Positions 1 through 6,491 are shown, numbered from the stretch's first letter. The stretch: DNA of 7,178 nt from Clostridia bacterium (GCA_017935805.1 JAGBGV010000251.1:1-7178); one strand, 5' to 3'. The notes: generated by a model from the letters alone, not told the origin. Made by a program: numbers and translations.

Positions 1-2
1 AA

Positions 3-161
<159 letters not shown>

Positions 162-180
162 GCTGCATAAGACAAAAATA

Positions 181-209
181 AAACGGAGAGTAAAATCTCC
201 GTTTTTTTG
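181..209. terminator. Bidirectional intrinsic terminator between gdhA and the flavodoxin gene
   Basis: Bases 181-189 (AAACGGAGA) pair perfectly with 196-204 (TCTCCGTTT) around a 6-base loop. On the plus strand the stem runs into a T tract at 202-208, 20 bases after the gdhA stop. On the minus strand the stem is followed by TTTTATTTTTG, and the flavodoxin stop codon lies immediately beside the hairpin. It therefore looks like a shared terminator for two convergent transcripts. Confidence 0.9.
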
Positions 210-716
210 TTATTCTTTAATTAGCTCAATCACCGGTGCAAGGTTTTCTTCGCTCACACAGCTTCCGCCTTCGTTAAGCATATGAAGAATAGCGCGATCA
301 TCCTCTGTTTGCTCTGCCTTGCCGTTTATCTGCTTTGTGAGGATCTTTTTCATGATCTTCATCATAAACTTGTTCATTCCGCGGAGCTTGTTCATGTCAA
401 ATCCGCCCTGCAGAGTGAACAGCGGCAAGTCCTTTGGTAACTTGTTCATCTTACGCACCTCTGGCATCTGTGATCCGCAGGTCCCAAGGCACACACCGCA
501 CACCAGCGATATGTTGTACAGCTTTGAAGCTTCGCCGTAACCCTTTACCATACTCGCCATAAGCCAACCAAGGTAAACGATTTCTGTTCTTTCCGTCAAA
601 TTCTGCTTTGCTTCCTCAAGGGAGTACGCGGGTAGACCCGTTTTCTCGCCAAGGAGTCTCGCGTATTCAGCGGTATATCCTGTATTTGATGTGTAAACTA
701 TTGCTTTGATGTTCAT
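210..716 (-). CDS. HemG-like flavodoxin-domain protein
   Basis: This is a 168-residue flavodoxin-fold protein expected to bind FMN in the cytoplasm. Residues 4-15 form a beta strand and then TSNTGYT, the flavodoxin phosphate-binding loop (T/S-x-T-G-x-T), near the N-terminus as usual. YLGWLMAS at 48-55 matches the second core strand. Residues 104-141 (GGFDMNKL, then KFMMKIMKK and a polar ED-rich stretch) resemble the C-terminal part of HemG, the menaquinone-dependent protoporphyrinogen oxidase. Three Cys lie close together at 73, 76 and 80 (CGVCLGTC), which is unusual for a flavodoxin and could bind metal or form a disulfide. The ATG at 714-716 has a GGAG site 8 bases upstream. It appears to be the last gene of the scfA operon, 29 bases after the membrane protein gene. 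Flavodoxins can reduce radical SAM clusters, so service to ScfB is possible, but heme-related or general redox roles are equally open. No haem genes are visible nearby. Confidence 0.75.
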   Translation of the reverse strand: MNIKAIVYTSNTGYTAEYARLLGEKTGLPAYSLEEAKQNLTERTEIVYLGWLMASMVKGYGEASKLYNISLVCGVCLGTCGSQMPEVRKMNKLPKDLPLFTLQGGFDMNKLRGMNKFMMKIMKKILTKQINGKAEQTEDDRAILHMLNEGGSCVSEENLAPVIELIKE

Positions 717-745
717 ATCACAACTCCATTACAAATAGAAATTGA

Positions 746-1294
746 CTAAAAGACAAATAATTTATACAGCAACCATCCCACAAAGAACAAAAAAAGTAAT
801 ATTGTCGCACATAAAGTAAATTTTTCAAGTCTATTTGGTTTATATGTTGTTTCTTGCTTAATAGGAACAATATAAGCTCCCCAAATTAACGGGTTTAATA
901 TCGCATAACAAGCGAGCAAGTCAATACTCAATATTGGCAATTTACTATTCCAACTGTCTATTGTTATGCCACCTCTACGACTAATAGGAAGTTCAAAAGG
1001 CTCACAAGGCATTTCGGGAACAAACATCATTATCAATGCCATCACAAGAATGACAGTTGAAATGATGTAGAGTACCAAGCTGTGTACAGTAAGCTTCTTT
1101 CTGTCATCTACCTTAACATACTTATTATGCAATCTCTCGCTTGAGCAAATCAACAATTTTCTGAGAAACATATTGTTAACAATAATATATCTTTTATATA
1201 TTCTTACGCTATACGCCCAAGAAAAACCATACGTCACTACGTAAGATATCAAAAATGAGGTAGCAAATACAATCCAATCAAGAACATCCTTCAT
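746..1294 (-). CDS. Predicted four-helix membrane protein of unknown function
   Basis: I do not recognise this 182-residue protein. Four hydrophobic stretches are visible, at about residues 5-29, 70-93, 120-146 and 159-181. A basic segment lies between helices 1 and 2 (about 31-69, rich in K and R) and a shorter polar loop between helices 2 and 3 contains ISRRGG. By the positive-inside rule, the 31-69 loop is probably cytoplasmic. No catalytic motif or ATP-binding site is seen. The ATG at 1292-1294 lies 6 bases after the decarboxylase stop, and the candidate ribosome site (GAGGGA) falls inside the end of that gene, which suggests coupled translation. The gene is clearly more AT-rich than its neighbours: 15 G/C in 60 bases at 781-840, against 26 in 60 at 2041-2100. 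That suggests a separate origin, although membrane proteins are also biased towards T-rich codons. A transport or immunity role for the peptide is speculation. Confidence 0.65.
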   Translation of the reverse strand: MKDVLDWIVFATSFLISYVVTYGFSWAYSVRIYKRYIIVNNMFLRKLLICSSERLHNKYVKVDDRKKLTVHSLVLYIISTVILVMALIMMFVPEMPCEPFELPISRRGGITIDSWNSKLPILSIDLLACYAILNPLIWGAYIVPIKQETTYKPNRLEKFTLCATILLFLFFVGWLLYKLFVF

Positions 1295-1300
1295 CTTTTA

Positions 1301-2641
1301 TCATTCCCTCACAACAGCGATCTTTTCTACACCGTAATACTCAAACGCGCGCACAGCAGTCTCGTCGATCCTCTCGCCACATACTATGATCGGCACAGCA
1401 GGAGGACATCCTACAGTTGCGTTTGCCAAAATTCTTCCGACTGATTCACCGGCAGATACTACTTCGGCAGGTGATAAAACAGCCTCTCTGACAGACATAA
1501 CACGCTCTGCAGCACCGAACTTCGGAGGTTGTTCATCTATAGCCTTGCGTTTCGGTATCTCCACAAGCGTATTAATCAGCCGTGCAAGTCCGTCGAGTCC
1601 AATCTCGGGTGTAAACATCATCACGCAGTAGTCCGGGTCAGCAAATTCGCACTCCACCCCACGCTCACGAAGTATCTGTGCAAGCTTAAATCCTCTGTAT
1701 CCGTAGGATTTTGGTGCAATTGTCAGCTTCAATGGCTCATCTCCGCAAAGAGTATAGCCGTTTATGATCAGTTGTTCGCGCAATGCACCGACATTTGAGA
1801 CAAAGCTCGCCAGCTTTTCTTTGTACCCGTCAGCGATATATGCGTTCGACATATCAAGCGACTGAAGTATCAAATATGACGGGCTTGTCGATCCGAAAAG
1901 TGCAAGTGCATCCTTAGCTCTCTCCACAAAAACAGGAAAAGTATCCTTTGATACGTGGAGATATGCACCGCCTGTCAACACAGGCAAGGTCTTGTGAGCA
2001 GAGTCGCAACACATATCAGCCCCAAGATCAATTGGGTGGCGAGATTCGGGAAGAAATTTCAGATACGCCCCATGTGCATTGTCAATAAGGAGCAATACAC
2101 CGAATCTTCGGCATACCTTTGCAATCTCCGCTACGTCAACCGTGTTGCCGAGATAGTCAGGGCTCGTGAGATACACAGCGGTAGGTCGCTCTTCGGCATT
2201 TTGAAGTATTGTCTCAAGCTCATCACCGCTGATGCTGCACGAAAGATAGCTTTTCTCTTCTCTCGGGTATATCCAGCGAACCTCAAGATCAAGTAATGCT
2301 GCCGCACTGATGAAGGTTTTGTGCGCATTTCTGCCTGCAAAAACTATAGCTCGCCTGCCTTGTTCTCGAGCGTATAGCGCAGTAAGATACAGCATGGCAC
2401 GAATACACAATGACGATCCCTCAGTGGAATAAAAGGTATCTGCACCAAACAATTCCCCGGCGTTTTGCTCACTCTCACGAATGATGCCATCCGCTTCGTA
2501 AAGGCTGTCAGCACCGCAGATCTCCGTTATATCGAAAGATTCAAAGCCAAGCAAGCTCTCACCCTTATGTCCGGGCATATGTAGCCGCAATGTTTCGCTT
2601 TCTCTATACCCCTTGACAAAATCAACAATGGGAGTGTTCAT
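1301..2641 (-). CDS. Orn/Lys/Arg decarboxylase family PLP-dependent enzyme
   Basis: This is a 446-residue fold type I PLP enzyme of the Bacillus SpeA/YaaO kind (basic amino acid decarboxylase). Visible landmarks are HMPGHKG at 21-27, the N-terminal signature; IDNAHGAY at 186-193, with Asp187 expected to hold the PLP ring nitrogen; SAHKTLP at 214-220, with Lys217 as the Schiff-base lysine; and STSPSY at 251-256. The smaller C-terminal domain ends with GCPPAVPIIVCGE at 411-423. It should decarboxylate lysine, arginine or ornithine to a polyamine or polyamine precursor in the cytoplasm; the substrate cannot be told from sequence. Length is slightly below the usual 480-490. I use the ATG at 2639-2641: it overlaps the scfB stop by 1 nt (TGATG), has a GAGGA site 7 bases upstream, and starts just before the conserved region. 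A longer open frame running to 2836 only reads scfB out of frame. The SpeA-type N-loop is altered (TEGSS at 73-77 where YaaO has NGTT), so activity on a free amino acid is probable but not certain. Confidence 0.9.
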   Translation of the reverse strand: MNTPIVDFVKGYRESETLRLHMPGHKGESLLGFESFDITEICGADSLYEADGIIRESEQNAGELFGADTFYSTEGSSLCIRAMLYLTALYAREQGRRAIVFAGRNAHKTFISAAALLDLEVRWIYPREEKSYLSCSISGDELETILQNAEERPTAVYLTSPDYLGNTVDVAEIAKVCRRFGVLLLIDNAHGAYLKFLPESRHPIDLGADMCCDSAHKTLPVLTGGAYLHVSKDTFPVFVERAKDALALFGSTSPSYLILQSLDMSNAYIADGYKEKLASFVSNVGALREQLIINGYTLCGDEPLKLTIAPKSYGYRGFKLAQILRERGVECEFADPDYCVMMFTPEIGLDGLARLINTLVEIPKRKAIDEQPPKFGAAERVMSVREAVLSPAEVVSAGESVGRILANATVGCPPAVPIIVCGERIDETAVRAFEYYGVEKIAVVRE

Positions 2642-4026
2642 CACTCGTCCTCGCCCATCATTCGGTGGACAGCAACCATTATCGCGCATTCCATTCTCTT
2701 CTTGAACAGCTCGCATCCGTATTTGTAAACGCCCTTGACTGAGCCTGTTGAATGATATGCATTTGCCGCACAACCGCCGGAGCAATACAGTCTTGCCCAA
2801 CAGTCGCGGCATTCGGGACGTGCGTACACATTGCATGAGCAGAACTCGTCCTGAATGGCAGTATTTGATACACCGTTCCAGATGTCACCCAACTTGAATT
2901 TCTCTTCACCAACAAACTGGTGGCAGGGATAGAGGTCACCCCAAGGCGTTACTGCCATGTATTCTGTGCCGGATCCGCAGCCGGAAATTCGCTTGTAGAT
3001 GCAAGGTCCGCCAGTGAGGTCTATCATGTAATGGTAGAATGTGAAGGGTCTTCCCTCTTTGTCGCGCTCGATCATAAGCTCTGCCAGTTTTTCGTACTGG
3101 TCGAGAATGATAGGAAGATCTTCTTCTGTCAGCTCGGAAGGGTCTCCGGGAGCACACACAACAGGCTCCATGCTCAATTCTGTGAAGCCAAGGTCAAGCA
3201 TCTGCTCGATATCCTTGAGGAAATCGGGATTTGCATGAGTAAAGGTGCCGCGCATATAGTAATCCTTACCGTTACGCGCCTCTACAAGCTTTTGGAACTT
3301 GGGAACGATTCTGTCCCAGCTTCCGTTGCCTGCATAGTCCACGCGGTATCTGTCGTGTATCTCTTTACGTCCGTCAAGGCTAAGCACCACATTGCTGCAC
3401 TCGCGGTTTGCAAAGTCTATCACATCGTCATCGATTAAGAGTCCGTTTGTTGTGAGAGTAAAGCGGAAGTTTTTGCCCTTTTCCTTCTCGATACTGCGGC
3501 AGTAAGCAACAAGTTCCTTTACCATATCGAAATTCATAAGCGGCTCACCGCCAAAGAAGTCAACCTCAAGATTGCGGCGATTGCCGGAATTTTCGATAAG
3601 AAAATCCATTGCGCGCTTACCCACCTCAAGGCTCATTACTGCGCGATCTCCGTGATACTTACCCTGGCTTGCAAAGCAATATTCGCAGTTGAGGTTGCAG
3701 GTGTGAGCAACGTGCAGACAAAGTGCCTTTACTACGCCTGACGTTTTCTGTTTCAGCTCACCCGCCATAGGCTCAAAGGTATCCGGCGCAAACAGCTTTC
3801 CGCTTTCCTTGAGCGATGCGACCTGGTCGTAGCATTCTTCTATATCTTCCACGCTGATATCGTCTCGTCCGCTGTACTTTTTTGTCATCTCGCAGATAAC
3901 TGTCTCGCGGTCGTTTTCCTCGAACATTGCGATAATGTCGTAAGCCACCTCGTCAACAACGTGAACAGAGCCGGAGCAAATGTCCAGCACAATATTATAT
4001 CCGCCAAGCTGATACTGATGTATCAT
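2641..4026 (-). CDS. scfB: Radical SAM/SPASM thioether-forming SCIFF peptide maturase
   Basis: This 461-residue enzyme installs a Cys thioether cross-link in the SCIFF peptide (ranthipeptide class). Residues 1 to about 90 are the N-terminal region expected to act as the PqqD-like RiPP recognition element that binds the leader. The radical SAM core follows: TCNLNCEYC gives the CX3CX2C cluster ligands Cys110, Cys114 and Cys117, GGEP at 159-162 contacts SAM, and TLTTNG lies at 190-195. The C-terminal SPASM domain fits the seven-Cys pattern exactly: Cys350-X12-G-X4-Cys368, then Cys406-X2-Cys409-X5-Cys415-X3-Cys419, then Cys438. Extra Cys at 342, 396 and 398 could complete the coordination of two auxiliary 4Fe-4S clusters. 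The ATG at 4024-4026 has an AGGAG site 8 bases upstream. The substrate gene scfA lies 72 bases upstream, beyond a hairpin at 4051-4083. The stop overlaps the decarboxylase start by 1 nt. The length is typical for the family and nothing essential is missing. Confidence 0.96.
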   Translation of the reverse strand: MIHQYQLGGYNIVLDICSGSVHVVDEVAYDIIAMFEENDRETVICEMTKKYSGRDDISVEDIEECYDQVASLKESGKLFAPDTFEPMAGELKQKTSGVVKALCLHVAHTCNLNCEYCFASQGKYHGDRAVMSLEVGKRAMDFLIENSGNRRNLEVDFFGGEPLMNFDMVKELVAYCRSIEKEKGKNFRFTLTTNGLLIDDDVIDFANRECSNVVLSLDGRKEIHDRYRVDYAGNGSWDRIVPKFQKLVEARNGKDYYMRGTFTHANPDFLKDIEQMLDLGFTELSMEPVVCAPGDPSELTEEDLPIILDQYEKLAELMIERDKEGRPFTFYHYMIDLTGGPCIYKRISGCGSGTEYMAVTPWGDLYPCHQFVGEEKFKLGDIWNGVSNTAIQDEFCSCNVYARPECRDCWARLYCSGGCAANAYHSTGSVKGVYKYGCELFKKRMECAIMVAVHRMMGEDE

Positions 4027-4050
4027 TTTTTGTACTCCTTTTATATAGAT

Positions 4051-4083
4051 AAAAATGCCGCCATATGTAATAATACGGCGGCA
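4051..4083 (-). terminator. Attenuator-like intrinsic terminator between scfA and scfB
   Basis: On the minus strand the complement of 4073-4083 pairs with that of 4056-4066, giving an 11-bp stem (TGCCGCC core plus an AT-rich top with one G-U) and a 6-base loop. Five Ts follow at 4055-4051. It lies in the 72-base gap between the scfA stop and the scfB start. There is no new promoter of comparable quality before scfB, so partial readthrough is the likely route to scfB expression, giving much more peptide mRNA than enzyme mRNA. Confidence 0.85.
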
Positions 4084-4098
4084 CTCAGGTTTTTGGAA

Positions 4099-4257
4099 TT
4101 ATTTGTTTTCCTTCTTTTCCTTGCTTTCGCACTTCTGGTTTGCGATACCGCAGCTGGTCTTGCAAGCGGACTGGCAGGATGTCTGGCATTCGCCGCAACC
4201 ACCGTTCTTTGCGCTGTCGCAGAGATTACGTGTTTCGAGAGTCTTGATATGCTTCAT
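4099..4257 (-). CDS. scfA: SCIFF ranthipeptide precursor, 52 residues
   Basis: This is a small gene encoding the Cys-rich peptide that ScfB modifies. It starts MKHIKTLETRNLC, a family-like leader, and continues GGCGECQTSCQSACKTSC at 19-36, which is the strongly conserved SCIFF core, then GIANQKCE and a Lys/Glu-rich tail. Cys lie at 13, 21, 24, 28, 32, 36 and 43; the last six match the family pattern of six Cys in about 45 residues, and Cys13 is extra. In the studied homologues (CteA and its Thermoanaerobacter relative) Cys32 is joined to Thr37, as I recall. Here Cys32 is in register but residue 37 is Gly. The ATG at 4255-4257 has a GGAGG site 10 bases upstream. It has its own strong promoter and is followed by a hairpin before scfB. 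Function in the cell is uncertain; related ranthipeptides have been linked to quorum-type signalling. Confidence 0.96.
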   Translation of the reverse strand: MKHIKTLETRNLCDSAKNGGCGECQTSCQSACKTSCGIANQKCESKEKKENK

Positions 4258-4273
4258 AATAGATTATCCTCCG

Positions 4274-4286
4274 TATGATTATCATA
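4274..4286. promoter_or_regulatory. Inverted repeat in the scfA leader, possible operator
   Basis: TATGATTATCATA is a perfect 6-base inverted repeat around a central T. It lies between the predicted transcription start (about 4290) and the Shine-Dalgarno site (4268-4272) of scfA. A repressor bound there would block transcription. It is short and AT-rich, so it could also be chance. Confidence 0.3.
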
Positions 4287-4296
4287 AGTACAATGT

Positions 4297-4325
4297 ATTA
4301 TAGCATTTTTACGCAGTAAAGTCAA
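4297..4325 (-). promoter_or_regulatory. Strong sigma-A-type promoter for scfA
   Basis: On the minus strand there is a -35 box TTGACT (4325-4320), a 17-base spacer and a perfect -10 box TATAAT (4302-4297). TGC directly precedes the -10 box, giving an extended -10. The expected transcription start is near 4290, about 33 bases before the scfA ATG. All elements are at or near consensus, which predicts high constitutive expression unless repressed. Confidence 0.88.
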
Positions 4326-4386
4326 TAGGCGTCAAAAAATAATTGCGTTTTTTGTGTTGCACATCAATAGCTCTGCTTGACTCAGC

Positions 4387-5853
4387 TTACTTATCAGCGG
4401 TAAAGTCGATTACCCATTCCCCTTCAACAGTTAACGCCACGCGGTTGACTCTTATTACAACCTCTTCTCCATAGGTTACGTCTAGAACCTTCTCTGTCGA
4501 AAGGCCTCCCGAGCCGAGAATTTTGCAATGATGGTAAGCTATGGGCTCTCCCCTTTCCTCGAACCAATCACTCCAATATATCGCGGATGTTCTGTTCCCG
4601 TATTTTCTCTCTTCAATGGGATACTTCTTCGCACCAAACTCAAACTCCACATGAAGCTTTGATAACGGCATATCAAACGCAGGCTCCGGTAGGTCGGTTG
4701 TGATAAACAGATCATAATAGCCCGTATCCTCGTTTATTATCGTTTGGATACTCTGTGCTCTAAGCTTTATTCCATGTTCGTCGATCAACAGTCCGCCGTT
4801 TGGCAGCTCCTCTCCCGCGATAGTTCCTCCAAGCTCAGGCACGGTTATAGTACAAGAATCGGGAGTATTCTTCATAAACTCGAATGATATCTCGACTCCG
4901 TCGAATTCGATCTTTGCAACCGGTGCTTCCAAAGGTCTATCAAGGAACATAATCGTTTCCTGAATGAATTCGAGAGAGCCGTAAATTCCGCTTTCCTTTT
5001 CTGACTCAGGAATTCTAAGACTGCCTCCTCGTGTTGAATGTGAATAATAAATGTTACCAAGAGTGTCGGTAACTCTCATTCCTTCCTTTGAGTAATAAAC
5101 AATACTGCTATATTTTGCCCAGTACATTAAATCTTCGCAGATTGGGTCGAGAATTACGTCAAAAATAACATACGGACTGTAATCTGCCATTGGGAATGCA
5201 ATCACGGTGATTCCGTCTTTCGCAGGATATGAATAATTCGCCCATTCGGTATCATCAATAGATCGCATTGTGGCGGTGTAATTCTTCTCGTCCCAAGTCA
5301 AAGTATAATCCCCCGCGCCGTCAACTATCGCATACCCCTGATATCTAGTGAAGTCACTGCTGCTCCCTTTCTTGATGGGATCAAGCGCATATTTCACATC
5401 GTCCTTGCCCGTAAGATAAATTGGAGCCGTCTTCTGGGGATCATTCCACATATCGCCTGCTATATCCTTATCAACGATGAGAGTGACGATCCACTCTCCT
5501 GCGTGCTCTCCCTCTGTCACAGGAATGAAGGACATCGCTTCAATATGGAACCAGTCGACTCTTGTGCGCTCCTTCAAGGTGTAAACCTCAGCACTATTTG
5601 CTTCTACAAGCCCCATGCCGGGGATATATACCAAATAATCGAACACCTGCACGGCGGCAGTTATCAGCGCGAGAAGAACACACATAATAATAGCACACAG
5701 CAAAATTGTTCTTTTTACGCTTCTGTGCTTTACCGGAGCATCTATTTCTTTTGAATTTCCAAATGATTCCATCACCGCCAGCGTTTCCCGCTTTAGCGTT
5801 TCAGGCGGGGTTATTTTCAGATCGTCTTTATTTGATAAACTGATGTCTCTCAT
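4387..5853 (-). CDS. Single-pass membrane protein, putative anti-sigma factor
   Basis: This 488-residue protein has a cytoplasmic N-terminal segment of about 48 residues, a basic patch (KHRSVKR at 42-48), one hydrophobic helix at about 49-70 and an outside domain of roughly 415 residues rich in beta-strand-like, aromatic and acidic stretches. YIPGMGLVEA directly after the helix resembles a motif I associate with sigma-linked membrane proteins of Clostridia. The gene overlaps the sigma factor gene by 4 nt (ATGA) and has a GGAGG site 7 bases upstream, a typical arrangement for a sigma/anti-sigma pair. No zinc-binding HxxxCxxC motif is present in the short N-terminus, so if it holds the sigma factor it does so through a non-ZAS segment. 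The large outside domain is a candidate sensor of an envelope signal. The role rests on gene order and topology; I do not recognise the outside domain. No clear terminator follows, so transcripts may run on towards scfA. Confidence 0.7.
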   Translation of the reverse strand: MRDISLSNKDDLKITPPETLKRETLAVMESFGNSKEIDAPVKHRSVKRTILLCAIIMCVLLALITAAVQVFDYLVYIPGMGLVEANSAEVYTLKERTRVDWFHIEAMSFIPVTEGEHAGEWIVTLIVDKDIAGDMWNDPQKTAPIYLTGKDDVKYALDPIKKGSSSDFTRYQGYAIVDGAGDYTLTWDEKNYTATMRSIDDTEWANYSYPAKDGITVIAFPMADYSPYVIFDVILDPICEDLMYWAKYSSIVYYSKEGMRVTDTLGNIYYSHSTRGGSLRIPESEKESGIYGSLEFIQETIMFLDRPLEAPVAKIEFDGVEISFEFMKNTPDSCTITVPELGGTIAGEELPNGGLLIDEHGIKLRAQSIQTIINEDTGYYDLFITTDLPEPAFDMPLSKLHVEFEFGAKKYPIEERKYGNRTSAIYWSDWFEERGEPIAYHHCKILGSGGLSTEKVLDVTYGEEVVIRVNRVALTVEGEWVIDFTADK

Positions 5854-6353
5854 ATTTTCTCCTCCTTTTCAGAAATCGAATTGTAGATATTCAGCTCAAG
5901 TTCCTCCGCAAGTGCACGGCGAGCTCTGGTAAGTCTCATTCTGAGTCCAGCCTGAGTCATATCAAGCATTCCTGCCGTCTCCGCAATGGAATATCCGCAC
6001 ACCGCTGTAAGATAAAGAGGCATACGGTATTTCTCAGGCAGAGATAACAGAGCCTGCATTACTTCCGTGGTGTCATTATCTACGGCAGGTACTGTGCTTG
6101 GTATCTCCTCCCAGACTTTGCGCTTTCGTATGATATCAGTGCAACGGTGGATAGCACAACGGATAAACCACGCTTTCTCGTGTTCTGAGCCACTCACTAC
6201 CCTCGGTGGGTGCTCTATCCAATACAGGAATACGTTTTGATACGCATCATCTGCAAGGGAAACGTCTACGGTAGCTAAACGCACGTAACAAACACGGTAC
6301 ACTATTGTGCCGTATTCTTCTATTACACGTTCTGCTTCACTCGCATATGTCAT
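5850..6353 (-). CDS. ECF-type RNA polymerase sigma factor
   Basis: This 167-residue protein has the size and two-domain layout of group 4 (ECF) sigma factors. Region 2 covers about residues 10-80: LADDAYQNVFLYW (33-45) is the RNA-polymerase-binding and -10-contacting helix, and KAWFIRCAIHRCTDIIRKRK (60-79) is the region 2.3-2.4 segment. Region 4 covers about 97-148: ALLSLPEKYRMPLYL is followed by GYSIAETAGMLDMTQAGLRM, the helix-turn-helix that reads the -35 element. The linker between them is short (about 16 residues). The ATG at 6351-6353 has a GGAGG site 7 bases upstream. The stop overlaps the start of the putative anti-sigma gene (ATGA), so the two are co-translated. Targets are unknown. 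A sigma-A promoter at 6463-6491 gives basal expression; autoregulation is usual in the family but I could not identify a second promoter securely. Confidence 0.93.
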   Translation of the reverse strand: MTYASEAERVIEEYGTIVYRVCYVRLATVDVSLADDAYQNVFLYWIEHPPRVVSGSEHEKAWFIRCAIHRCTDIIRKRKVWEEIPSTVPAVDNDTTEVMQALLSLPEKYRMPLYLTAVCGYSIAETAGMLDMTQAGLRMRLTRARRALAEELELNIYNSISEKEEKI

Positions 6354-6372
6354 ATATCTACCTCCTTTTGCT

Positions 6373-6405
6373 TTGTCTGACTATATTCCGGAATTTGTCC
6401 TGACA
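6373..6405. repeat. Direct repeats around a palindrome in the sigma factor leader
   Basis: TTGTCTGAC (6373-6381) and TTGTCCTGAC (6395-6404) are near-identical direct repeats, 22 bases apart start to start, or about two helical turns. Between them is a perfect 10-base palindrome, ATTCCGGAAT (6385-6394). The block lies in the about 100-base leader, directly upstream of the sigma factor ribosome site. A binding site for a regulator is possible; no known box is recognised. Confidence 0.35.
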
Positions 6406-6462
6406 TAACAAATACGCAACAGACTTCCCTTTTGCAACAAATAAATAATAATATTTAGTAAA

Positions 6463-6491
6463 ATTATACACCACTTCCAAGCCTATATCAA
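6463..6491 (-). promoter_or_regulatory. Sigma-A-type promoter of the sigma/anti-sigma genes
   Basis: On the minus strand: TTGATA (6491-6486), a 17-base spacer, then TATAAT (6468-6463). The expected start is near 6456, leaving a leader of about 100 bases before the sigma factor ATG. Spacing is ideal and only one or two positions of the -35 box deviate from consensus. Confidence 0.75.

Noticed and set aside
1955..2296. 113-codon plus-strand open frame
   Set aside because: It is antisense to the PLP decarboxylase, and its protein has no recognisable motif.
2642..2836. N-terminal extension of the decarboxylase by 65 residues
   Set aside because: The extra codons lie wholly inside scfB, read out of frame, and give a Cys/Arg-rich sequence without family resemblance. 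The ATG at 2641 has its own ribosome site and begins at the conserved region.
2920..3438. 172-codon open frame on the plus strand
   Set aside because: It is antisense to the clearly real scfB, with no recognisable domain and no convincing ribosome site.
4326..4386. Terminator after the putative anti-sigma gene
   Set aside because: Only short imperfect pairings are seen (for example CTG/CAG near 4374-4384) and the T-rich stretches do not follow a stable stem, so no terminator is called.
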